Shown: piece after piece, positions 8,174 through 13,956 of the stretch
Position numbering within the stretch: position 1 is the stretch's first letter
Layout of the letters: every line of letters starts with the position of its first letter
From: DATGZX01 sp035296965
GTDB taxonomy: Bacteria > Planctomycetota > Planctomycetia > Gemmatales > Gemmataceae
DNA: 13,985 nt
Assembly (NCBI GenBank): GCA_035296965.1
Contig: DATGZX010000214.1
Location: forward strand, 1 to 13,985
Direction of reading: 5' to 3'
Made by a program: the position numbers and the translations under genes
Notes under the pieces: generated by a model
What the model was told of the DNA's origin: nothing
Database searches by the model: none
Seen by the model: the letters and a program-made list of their open reading frames with translations, nothing else

Positions 8174-8625
8174 AGAGGATACCGTTCGAGGATCAGATAG
8201 TTCGCCCAATCCATGCCCACGCTCAAATACGTTTGCTGGGCCCCGAGGTTTTCCTTCTCCACATAGAGACGCAGGCCGATCACGTCCGGGTCTGCCTGCG
8301 CGGCCTGGTAAACGTACTCGTAAAGCGAGCGAAAGACGCCGCTCCGGCGCCATTCCGGTTTTACGTAGACGCTTTGGATCCACCAGAGCCAGCCGTTGCG
8401 CCAGTCGCTCCACTCGAACGTGAGGCTGAGCTGGCCGACGATCTCGTCCTGTTGCAGGGCCAAATAATAGAGCGCCTTGTTCGGGTCCGCCAGGGCATTG
8501 GCCACGCCGCGGCCGAGGATATTCGCGTCAAGCGTCTTCCCTTCGCTCTCTTGGGCCATGAGCCGATTGAACTCGACAATGGTGGGCGCATCAGCCGGAA
8601 CCGCCCGCCTGATCGTAAATGCCAT
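8170..8625 (-). CDS. GNAT-family N-acetyltransferase
   Basis: This 151-residue enzyme of the GNAT superfamily probably transfers an acetyl group from acetyl-CoA to an amine; the substrate cannot be told from sequence. It starts with the typical FTIRRAVPADAPTIVEFNRLM helix. The central strand YYLALQQDEIVGQLSL is followed by motif A, SVYVKPEWRRSGVFRSLYEYV, where the acetyl-CoA pyrophosphate loop reads RRSGVF and not the more common RxxGxG/A. The LRLYVEKENLGAQQTYLSVGM segment is the usual motif B. ATG 8625 is chosen because the domain begins immediately after it; ATG 8664 would add 13 non-conserved residues. The gene shares a 4-nt overlap at its 3' end with DUF1501 and is divergent from apt, with the second inverted-repeat element in between. 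Confidence 0.9.
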   Translation of the reverse strand: MAFTIRRAVPADAPTIVEFNRLMAQESEGKTLDANILGRGVANALADPNKALYYLALQQDEIVGQLSLTFEWSDWRNGWLWWIQSVYVKPEWRRSGVFRSLYEYVYQAAQADPDVIGLRLYVEKENLGAQQTYLSVGMDWANYLILERYPL

Positions 8626-8681
8626 AGTTGCCTGACCTTTCAAAAATCCGTATCCTGTCTCCACAATACAAGGGCGGCATG

Positions 8682-8793
8682 GAGCGTGTAGAAAAAGGGG
8701 TCTGACCCCCTAGGATGCTTCAACGATCTGTCGCGTTCATGCAAGACTGTTCCAGGAACAGGGAAGGGGTCTGACCCCTTTTTCTACACGCTC
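8682..8793. repeat. REPIN-like inverted-repeat element, copy 2
   Basis: Two 28-nt arms, 8682-8709 and 8766-8793, are reverse complements except at the central base of the palindrome. They read inward as GAGCGTGTAGAAAAA and then GGGGTCWGACCCC. The spacer is 56 nt, the same as in copy 1, and the shared core (8683-8792) is again 110 nt. The spacer sequence is largely unlike that of copy 1 and has its own TGTTCC-A-GGAACA hairpin. A base that differs between the copies (A here, C in copy 1, after GTGT) is the same in both arms of each copy. The element fills most of the divergent GNAT-apt spacer and ends 15 nt before the apt start. Confidence 0.85.
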
Positions 8794-8808
8794 GTAGGAA
8801 ACGCGGTC

Positions 8809-9321
8809 ATGGAACTGGGGAAGTATATTCGCGACATCCCGGATTTTCCCAAGCCGGGAATCCTTTTCAAGGATATTACGCCGCTCCTTGCAGAGCCACG
8901 TGCATTCCTTGAATCCATTCACCTGATGCGCGATCACTACCAGGGTCAGCCCATTGATGCCGTGGCCGCGGCCGAGGCACGCGGCTTCTTGTTCGCCGCT
9001 CCTCTCGCCCTGCTGATGACATTGCCCCTGATTCCCCTGCGGAAGCCGGGAAAGCTGCCCTATCGCACCCACGCTCTGCAATACGACCTGGAATATGGCA
9101 GCGCCGAGCTGCAAGTCCATATCGACGGCGTCTCTCCCGGCGCCCGCGTGCTTCTGGTCGATGATTTGCTGGCTACGGGCGGCACCATGCAGGCAGGCTG
9201 CCGGCTCATCGAGAAGGCGGGCGGGCGCGTCGCAGGCTGTGCATTCCTGGTCGAGTTGGCGTTCCTCAATGGTCGCGAAAAACTCCGGCCCCATTCCGTG
9301 TTCAGCTTGATCCAGTACTAG
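8809..9321 (+). CDS. apt: adenine phosphoribosyltransferase
   Basis: Apt converts adenine and PRPP to AMP and pyrophosphate in cytoplasmic purine salvage. The 170-residue length is normal for the family. The start YIRDIPDFPKPGILFKDITPLL (6-27) is diagnostic. EARGFLF (56-62) and LRKPGKLPYRTH (77-88) line the base and pyrophosphate sites. VLLVDDLLATGGTM (114-127) is the PRPP-binding motif with both acidic residues. ATG 8809 has AGGA at 8796-8799, nine nt upstream. That site lies just outside the right arm of the inverted-repeat element, so the promoter must be inside or beyond the element and the mRNA leader may carry its hairpin. hisI follows 65 nt downstream across a heptad-repeat array that overlaps the apt stop. 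Confidence 0.96.
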   Translation: MELGKYIRDIPDFPKPGILFKDITPLLAEPRAFLESIHLMRDHYQGQPIDAVAAAEARGFLFAAPLALLMTLPLIPLRKPGKLPYRTHALQYDLEYGSAELQVHIDGVSPGARVLLVDDLLATGGTMQAGCRLIEKAGGRVAGCAFLVELAFLNGREKLRPHSVFSLIQY

Positions 9322-9381
9322 TCCGTGATCCGCCGTCCTTAGTTCCTGTCTAAGGACCACGGACTTCGGACTATGGACTAC
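9319..9381. repeat. inverted array of nine heptanucleotide repeats
   Basis: From the apt stop codon onward the spacer divides exactly into nine 7-nt units. The first four resemble TAGTCCG (TAGTCCG, TGATCCG, CCGTCCT, TAGTTCC). A linker TGTCTAA follows. The last four resemble GGACTAC (GGACCAC, GGACTTC, GGACTAT, GGACTAC), which is the same heptad on the opposite strand. The halves fold together: AGTCCGTG (9320-9327) pairs with CACGGACT (9358-9365), and GTCCTTAG (9335-9342) with CTAAGGAC (9350-9357). There is no T-run, so it is not a standard terminator. It resembles the heptameric STRR repeats described in cyanobacteria. It ends five nt before the hisI start. Confidence 0.75.
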
Positions 9382-9386
9382 CCACC

Positions 9387-9758
9387 ATGATTGATTTTGA
9401 CAAAGCCGGCGGTTTGGTCCCAGCTATCGCCCAGGACGCCTCGACCGGCCAGGTGCTGATGCTTGCCTGGATGAACCGCGAAGCATTTGAGGAAACCCTG
9501 CGCACGGGCCGGGCCTGCTACTATAGCCGGAGCCGGGGCCGCCTGTGGCGCAAAGGCGAAGAGAGCGGGCATGTCCAGGAGGTGCGCGAAGTTTACTTCG
9601 ACTGCGATGCCGACACGATCCTTCTCAAAGTGCACCAGATCGGCGGGGCTGCTTGCCACGAGGGCTATGCGAGCTGTTTCTTCCGGCGCATCGACGGCGA
9701 GCGCGTACAGGTTGTCGGCGAGAGGGTTTTCGATCCCCAACAGGTCTACAAGAAATGA
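9387..9758 (+). CDS. hisI: phosphoribosyl-AMP cyclohydrolase
   Basis: HisI hydrolyses 1-(5-phosphoribosyl)-AMP, opening the adenine ring in the third step of histidine biosynthesis. At 123 residues it is the single-domain form, with no fused HisE pyrophosphohydrolase. VLMLAWMNREA (23-33) and YSRSRGRLWRKGEESGH (46-62) are signature segments. FDCDADT (71-77) supplies the magnesium aspartates and a zinc cysteine (Cys73). GAACHEGYASCF (88-99) carries the other zinc cysteines (Cys90, Cys97). There is no recognisable ribosome binding site upstream of ATG 9387; the preceding bases are the heptad array. The stop overlaps the hisG start in ATGA, indicating translational coupling. Confidence 0.95.
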   Translation: MIDFDKAGGLVPAIAQDASTGQVLMLAWMNREAFEETLRTGRACYYSRSRGRLWRKGEESGHVQEVREVYFDCDADTILLKVHQIGGAACHEGYASCFFRRIDGERVQVVGERVFDPQQVYKK

Positions 9759-10633
9759 ACGGACAGATTCTGAAACTTGGAATTCCAGCGGGAAGTCTGC
9801 AAGAGGCGACCGGAGAACTGTTTCGCAAAGCCGGCTACAAGATCACGTTTGCCAGCCGCAGCTATTACCCGAGCATCGACGACCCGGAAATCCAGTGCAC
9901 GCTCATTCGCGCCCAGGAAATGCCGCGCTACGTGCAGGACGGCTCCCTGGATTGCGGTCTGACCGGCTACGACTGGATCCTCGAGAACGACGCCGCCGTG
10001 GTGGAGCTTGCGGAGCTGGTTTTCAGCAAGGTCAGCAAGCGGCCGGTGCGCTGGGTCCTGGCTGTGCCCGAGGACTCACCGGTTCAGAAGGTAGAAGACC
10101 TGGCCGGCAAACGGATCGCGACCGAAGTCGTCAGCCTCACGCGCCGCTGGCTTGCCCAGCACGGCGTGCAGGCCCAGGTCGAATTCAGTTGGGGCGCCAC
10201 CGAGGTCAAGCCGCCGCGCCTGGCCGATGCGATTGTCGAGGTCACGGAAACGGGCAGCTCCCTGCGCGCCAACAATCTGCGGATTGTTGCCGAGTTGCTG
10301 CAGAGCACCACCAGGTTCATCAGCAACGAACGTGCCTACGCCGACCCCTGGAAGAAGCGCAAGATGGACGACCTCGTCCTCATGCTGCAAGGGGCCATGG
10401 CTGCAGAGGGCAAGGTGGGGCTGATGATGAACGTGCGCAAGGCCGACCTTCCCTCCGTCTTGACGATTTTGCCTGCCTTGCAGACGCCAACGATTTCCTC
10501 TCTCTCCGACCCCGAGTGGGTCGCTGTCAACACGATCCTGGACGAAAACGTTGTCCGTCATATCGTGCCCCAGCTCAAGCAAGCCGGCGCACGGGGGATT
10601 GTCGAGTATCCTCTCAATAAGATAATTGATTAG
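9755..10633 (+). CDS. hisG: ATP phosphoribosyltransferase, long form
   Basis: HisG condenses ATP with PRPP in the first, feedback-controlled step of histidine biosynthesis. At 292 residues it is the long, HisZ-independent form. The catalytic lobes include LKLGIPAGSLQEATGELFRK (7-26), CTLIRAQEMPRYV (48-60) and GLTGYDWI (68-75). ADAIVEVTETGSSLRAN (157-173) is the PRPP-binding loop. The last 75-80 residues form the ACT-like regulatory domain, ending in GIVEYPLNKII, where histidine usually binds. The frame is open upstream, but the start is ATG 9755 within the ATGA overlap with hisI, where homology begins. The other his genes are not in the window, so the pathway is scattered, and the apt-hisI-hisG run may be one transcript. 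Confidence 0.96.
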   Translation: MNGQILKLGIPAGSLQEATGELFRKAGYKITFASRSYYPSIDDPEIQCTLIRAQEMPRYVQDGSLDCGLTGYDWILENDAAVVELAELVFSKVSKRPVRWVLAVPEDSPVQKVEDLAGKRIATEVVSLTRRWLAQHGVQAQVEFSWGATEVKPPRLADAIVEVTETGSSLRANNLRIVAELLQSTTRFISNERAYADPWKKRKMDDLVLMLQGAMAAEGKVGLMMNVRKADLPSVLTILPALQTPTISSLSDPEWVAVNTILDENVVRHIVPQLKQAGARGIVEYPLNKIID

Positions 10634-10896
10634 CGGGCCAGTGTGGCCAGGGCTGAGCGCAGAGAAGCCCCGGACGGACCGCGAGGAGACCCCTGGCAGT
10701 TCACCAGGTCTTCGAAGACTCAGAGGCTGTTCCGCTACTCTCCCCTCTCCACCGTACTCGGGGAAGAGGGGCTACCGGTCTGCCGCTGAGTGTAATGTGT
10801 GCAGAGCTGTAAACATGGCACCCAAATTCGAATCTCTACTGCTGATTCGGTCACGTTGATAGTGAAACAAAGTTCAAACCTACTCAAGGAACGCAT
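10634..10896. other. spacer between hisG and propeller gene
   Basis: No gene is supported here. A 77-codon frame starting at 10626 has no family resemblance and overlaps the end of hisG. No strong promoter stands out. TTGATA at 10855-10860 lacks a good -10 box at the right distance. The palindromic hairpin at 10742-10771 is listed separately. Confidence 0.5.
10742..10771. repeat. CCCCTCT/AGAGGGG hairpin, possible dispersed repeat
   Basis: CCCCTCT (10742-10748) pairs with AGAGGGG (10765-10771) around a 16-nt loop that itself carries CGGGG. No T-run follows, so a role in hisG termination is doubtful. It resembles a CCCCTCTCC..GGGGAGAGGGG palindrome I recall as dispersed in planctomycete genomes, but no second copy lies in this window. 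Confidence 0.35.
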
Positions 10897-11937
10897 ATGC
10901 TGACTTTGCTCTTATGTCTGACAATCGCAGCGGACCAGGACACTTGGCAGAAGCAGGAAGCAGTCCACCTGCGGAACATTCGCCAGCTTACCCATGATTT
11001 TGTCCGGGCCGGCGAAGGCTACTTCTCCCCCGACGGGAAGCAAATCATTTTCCAGGCGGAAGAACGAGGAACGGGCAACCCGTTCTATCAGATCTTCGTG
11101 ATGGACTTGAAATCTGGCAGCTATCGCCGCGTCAGCCCCGGCCAGGGACGCACGACTTGCAGCTATTTCTCCCCCGACGGCAAGAAGATCATCTTTGCCA
11201 GCAGCCACCTCGATGCCGATGTGCAGAAGCATTACGCCGAGGAGTACCATCAGCGCGAGGAGGATAAACGGCTGGGCAGGCACCGCCGTTACCAGTGGGA
11301 CTTCGACCCCTACATGGACATTTTCGAAGCGAACCCGGACGGCAGCGGCCTGAAGCAGTTGACGAACACAAAGGGCTACGACGCCGAGGGCAGCTTTTCG
11401 CCGGACGGCAAGCAAATCGTCTTCTGTTCGAATCGCGATGGCAATCTCGAGCTGCACATCATGAACGCCGATGGCAGCAACATCCGGCAACTGACGCACG
11501 CCCCCGGCTGCTACAACGGCGGCCCCTTCTTCTCGCCGGACGGCAAGCGCGTGATCTTCCGCAGCGATCGCAAGAAGAAGGACCACCTGCAGCTTTACGT
11601 CATCAACGCCGACGGCACCGGCGAACGCGCCCTGACCGACAACCTCGATTGGGTTTACTGGGCCCCGTTCTGGTACAAGGACAGCAAGCACATCATCTTC
11701 ACCGGGGCCGACCATAGCGACCCGGCGGTCCGGCCGAATTATGATCTCTGGTGGATGAACATAGACGATCCTTCCCAAAACCCGGCCAAGCCCAAGCTGA
11801 CGCGTCTGACCTATGCTCCGGGCGCGGATGTGCTGCCAGTGTTTGATAAGCAGTACAAGAGGGTTATGTGGACGTCGAGCAGGGGCGGGGAGAGTCAGCT
11901 CTGGATGGCGGACTTTGTACGGCCAAAGGACGAATAA
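10897..11937 (+). CDS. exported PD40/TolB-like beta-propeller protein
   Basis: This 346-residue protein has a short hydrophobic export signal (MLTLLLCLTIAA) and at least four WD40-like PD40 blades marked by FSPDGK (43-48, 91-96, 167-172, 212-217). Each is followed by an I/V-I-F strand and by LHIMNADGSNIRQLT-type blade ends. Such propellers occur in the TolB C-terminal domain and in many planctomycete envelope or secreted proteins, usually as binding platforms. A TolB N-terminal domain is absent, so tolB is not an appropriate name. ATG 10897 has AAGGA (10886-10890) six nt upstream. The last codons and TAA stop lie inside a direct repeat whose second copy is at 12411-12542. A broken piece of a second copy of this gene lies at 13531-13618. 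Confidence 0.88.
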   Translation: MLTLLLCLTIAADQDTWQKQEAVHLRNIRQLTHDFVRAGEGYFSPDGKQIIFQAEERGTGNPFYQIFVMDLKSGSYRRVSPGQGRTTCSYFSPDGKKIIFASSHLDADVQKHYAEEYHQREEDKRLGRHRRYQWDFDPYMDIFEANPDGSGLKQLTNTKGYDAEGSFSPDGKQIVFCSNRDGNLELHIMNADGSNIRQLTHAPGCYNGGPFFSPDGKRVIFRSDRKKKDHLQLYVINADGTGERALTDNLDWVYWAPFWYKDSKHIIFTGADHSDPAVRPNYDLWWMNIDDPSQNPAKPKLTRLTYAPGADVLPVFDKQYKRVMWTSSRGGESQLWMADFVRPKDE

Positions 11938-12056
11938 CAATTTGGGCAAAGAAAGTGCACGTTTCTATCGGGCAAAGTCGAACTCACTTCTTATCTACGA
12001 CTTGAAGCACCCAAGCTCGAAATTGGCGAATAATCGTCAGATCGTCCGCCGTTTCG
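11925..12056. repeat. direct repeat, copy A
   Basis: This block matches 12411-12542 without gaps at an offset of 486 nt. Over 11931-12056 I count 13 mismatches in 126 nt, about 90% identity. Ten mismatches fall in the left 55 nt and only three in the right 71 nt, where copy B is the 3' end of a Uma2 gene. The left edge includes the stop codon of the propeller gene, and the match breaks sharply after GTTTCG at 12056. Confidence 0.9.
11984..12056 (-). pseudogene. 3'-end remnant of a second Uma2 gene
   Basis: On the minus strand this piece reads ETADDLTIIRQFRAWVLQVV, then DKK and a TGA stop at 11984-11986. The intact Uma2 gene next door ends identically except for one Ile/Val change. The three nucleotide differences in this part are two silent and one conservative, so the two sequences probably diverged as functional paralogs before this one lost its body. 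Upstream of 12056 the frame meets a stop within about a dozen codons and shows no further Uma2 similarity. Confidence 0.75.
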
Positions 12057-12183
12057 AAACACAGAAGGCATTGGCCTCAGGGCAGGTGGATACGACGGCC
12101 GCAGAGCTTGTTCTCGTTGCGGGCAGAAGGTAGCTATAGTATTAGTGATGATGAAAAGCGCCGTAAAAATACAGGAGTTTGCC

Positions 12184-12411
12184 ATGACGCAGGTGGAAGC
12201 GATCTTCCAGTCTGGCGTGTTCCGACCCCTCAGCGAAGTTGGCTTGGCTGAGAACCAACGCGTCCGCTTGAGTATCCAGCCACTTGACAGAGTGGATGTG
12301 CCCGCCTGGCTTGACGAGGTGCGCGAGTTCCAGCAGCGCATCGTTCGCGAGCGCGGCTATTTCCCGGACAGCACGCCAGACATTGCCCAGGATCGCCAGC
12401 GCGATGAGTGA
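12184..12411 (+). CDS. orphan DUF104 (AF2212-like) antitoxin
   Basis: This 75-residue protein opens with TQVEAIFQSGVFRPLSEVGL and QRVRLSIQPL, the DUF104/AF2212 antitoxin fold that normally pairs with a PIN-domain VapC-type ribonuclease. The tail WLDEVREFQQRIV..GYFPDSTPDIAQDR is the usual toxin-wrapping part. ATG 12184 is preferred over ATG 12145 because AGGAG (12173-12177) lies six nt upstream and the family begins there. A weak promoter may be TTCTCG (12111) and TATAGT (12135). At the 3' end ATGAGTGA (12404-12411) would allow a coupled downstream start, as is common for such pairs. The frame that follows is not a toxin, however: it runs antisense into the Uma2 gene. The partner appears to be lost, or the antitoxin acts alone. 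Confidence 0.8.
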   Translation: MTQVEAIFQSGVFRPLSEVGLAENQRVRLSIQPLDRVDVPAWLDEVREFQQRIVRERGYFPDSTPDIAQDRQRDE

Positions 12412-12542
12412 AAGGGCGAATAATTACTTGGGCAAAGAAAGGGTACATTTCTGTCGGTCCAAGTCGAAATCACTTCTTATCCACGACTTGAAGCACCCAA
12501 GCTCGAAATTGGCGAACAATCGTCAAATCGTCCGCCGTTTCG
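12411..12542. repeat. direct repeat, copy B
   Basis: This is the second copy of the 132-nt repeat at 11925-12056. It starts at the antitoxin stop codon and runs into the last 23 codons of the intact minus-strand Uma2 gene. Confidence 0.9.
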
Positions 12543-13153
12543 GCCTGGCTCAGAAATCGAACTAGTTCACCAATAGGCAGTTGCCCCAAGAACAGACTTT
12601 CCGGTACTGTCTGATAGACGCCATCGGGTTGCAGACGCAGGACTTCAAGCCCAGAGCCGTCAAAGCGCCAGACCTCGGGAATTTCCAGGGAGGCGTAGAT
12701 GCCGAGGCGATCCAGGACACTTCGAGTGATCTCGATTTCCAGGGCAAGGTCGGGCGGCGGGTCTCGTTTGGGATCCCAGGTCAACTTGCCGCGCATCTCT
12801 GGCTCGTGGGCGATCCAGAAGCAATCATCGGCCTCGAGGCCCCGGTCCAATTCTTCTTTTTGAAACGTCATATTTCCCGCCGAGACTTTCGGCAGGTTTA
12901 AGATCTCGCCCAGAATATCGATGAACCGGCTCAACCACTTTTTGTAGATCTCATGCTTGGGTGAAGTCGTCATGAACTCCAAACGCCCCCGGTCGTATGT
13001 CAAGCGCAGACCAGGCCGGTCCAGCAGTGCATTGCCAATGGTGAGATAGTTTTGCCAGCTCAGATCGCTAAGCAAAAACCGCTGTTCGCCTTTGGCCGCT
13101 CCGTTTTGGTCGAGCGGATTGGCCGGCGCCGGCTGAGAGAGGATCGTACTCAT
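12470..13153 (-). CDS. Uma2-family (DUF820) PD-(D/E)XK nuclease-like protein
   Basis: Uma2 proteins have a restriction-endonuclease-like fold and are greatly expanded in planctomycetes and cyanobacteria; their role is unknown, with mobility or defence often suggested. Counted from ATG 13153, this 227-residue copy has the N-terminal SWQNYLTIGNALLDRPGLRLTYDRGRLEFM segment, then PPPDLALEIEIT (132-143) with the catalytic-type Asp135 and the E-x-E pair 139/141. LDRLGIYASLEIPEVWRFDG (147-166) is the family signature. The length is normal and the core residues are present, so it looks intact. ATG 13153 is preferred to ATG 13195 because the extra residues are atypical; only a weak AGG precedes it. 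It converges on the antitoxin gene without a visible terminator. Its last codons are duplicated in the remnant at 11984-12056. Confidence 0.92.
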   Translation of the reverse strand: MSTILSQPAPANPLDQNGAAKGEQRFLLSDLSWQNYLTIGNALLDRPGLRLTYDRGRLEFMTTSPKHEIYKKWLSRFIDILGEILNLPKVSAGNMTFQKEELDRGLEADDCFWIAHEPEMRGKLTWDPKRDPPPDLALEIEITRSVLDRLGIYASLEIPEVWRFDGSGLEVLRLQPDGVYQTVPESLFLGQLPIGELVRFLSQAETADDLTIVRQFRAWVLQVVDKK

Positions 13154-13530
13154 GGCAAACCTGAACTGCATCCGCAGGGTGCTGAAAATCGTCATCGCAC
13201 AGGGGGCAGAGAACGCGAAAGGACCTTTCTGCCTTCTCTGTGTCCCCTGCGGTTAAGACCGCTTGTAATGCCGGAACGAGGCCCTGAACCTGCACGATCT
13301 TGAGCGTCACCAGGCCCTCAACCTGATTCGGCGGCGTTTCAAGCACCTTGGATAAGCGCTGGATTCCATTGCAACCCGTTGTATCAATTCCAAAAACGCC
13401 AGTTCCATCGGTGCCACTCCATTTTAGGCGAGCATGCCTTGTGGGGCCAAGGCTGCCTCGAATTGTTGCCAAGTCCCCCGCAGATGGCGGCGGATGCACC
13501 TCAGGCCTGAAGCAGCGAAAGTTGCTCAAC
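13154..13530. other. degenerate spacer upstream of Uma2
   Basis: I recognise no gene here. A minus-strand open frame (13559 to 13068) contains plausible-looking protein sequence such as GIDTTGCNGIQRLSKVLETP and FRVLCPLCDDDFQHPAD. However, it runs out of frame into the Uma2 gene, has no ribosome binding site and matches no family I know, so it could be the relic of a gene whose end was replaced. A CTTCTCTGTGTCCCCTGCGG stretch near 13234-13253 resembles a dispersed bacterial repeat I recall, but this cannot be checked here. Confidence 0.3.
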
Positions 13531-13618
13531 GGCGCCGGCGAACGCGCCCCAACCGACAACCTCGACTGAGTCTACTGGGCCCCGTTCTGGTACAAGGACA
13601 GTAAGCCATCATCTTCAC
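13531..13618 (+). pseudogene. broken fragment of the PD40 propeller gene
   Basis: This 88-nt piece aligns to 11614-11702 of the intact propeller gene with seven substitutions and one 1-nt deletion, about 91% identity. It corresponds to residues from the TGERALTDNL segment through YWAPFWYKDSKHIIFT (about 240-269). One substitution turns Trp252 TGG into TGA, and the deletion in AAGCACATC shifts the frame, so it cannot be functional. Similarity ends abruptly on both sides. Confidence 0.85.
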
Positions 13619-13639
13619 AGCCCGCCGCCAGCCAGTGAG

Positions 13640-13872
13640 CTACCGACATTCCGGCGGGAGATTCGCCTGCTGTGCATCGGTCCAATCGTTCGCCTTCCTC
13701 ATCAGGTCGAGCAGCGTTTCCGCAAGCCATTGTCTTCTCACGGCGACAAGTCCTCTGTCAATTACCAGCGTCTCAAAAGCGTCGGTGTCGATTTCGACAT
13801 TCTCCCACCGCGCTCTTCCATTGCCAAATATCCGGCCTGGGGTTCGCCCAGGGCGAACGCATCAAACTCCAC
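13640..13872 (-). pseudogene. possible frameshifted small gene, unknown family
   Basis: The minus strand between the TAG at 13640-13642 and about 13820 encodes a well-behaved stretch: RWENVEIDTDAFETLVID, then RGLVAVRRQWLAETLLDLMR, then KANDWTDAQQANLPPECR. It uses GC-rich codons like those of its neighbours but has no early start codon. A second frame just upstream, from GTG 13872, reads VEFDAFALGEPQAGYLAMEE and would continue into it if one frameshift near 13810-13820 is allowed. I know no family for either part. It may be a decayed gene or a chance antisense frame. Confidence 0.3.
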
Positions 13873-13956
13873 CTCAATTATTGAGAGGGCCTTGATTGGG
13901 ACAAGTGTACAGGCCTACGATTCTTCCGGACTTTCACCTATTTCCCGGAGGAACGC

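Noticed and set aside
9319..9381. Reading the heptad repeats as a CRISPR array or riboswitch.
   Set aside because: Repeats are 7 nt and contiguous without spacers, no cas gene is near, and the fold matches no riboswitch class I know.
9545..9754. A 70-codon N-terminal extension of hisG overlapping hisI.
   Set aside because: HisG homology begins at ATG 9755, which overlaps the hisI stop in a standard ATGA coupling. The extension is hisI sequence in another frame.
10626..10859. A 77-codon plus-strand frame after hisG.
   Set aside because: No family resemblance, no ribosome binding site, and it contains a palindromic spacer repeat.
10912..11949. A 345-codon antisense open frame opposite the propeller gene.
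   Set aside because: Same cause: the sense gene has clear PD40 motifs, signal peptide and ribosome binding site, while the antisense frame has none.
11813..12133. A 106-codon plus-strand frame spanning the end of the propeller gene and repeat copy A.
   Set aside because: It overlaps the propeller gene out of frame and is antisense to the Uma2 remnant. Conservation between the repeat copies is better explained by the minus-strand Uma2 frame.
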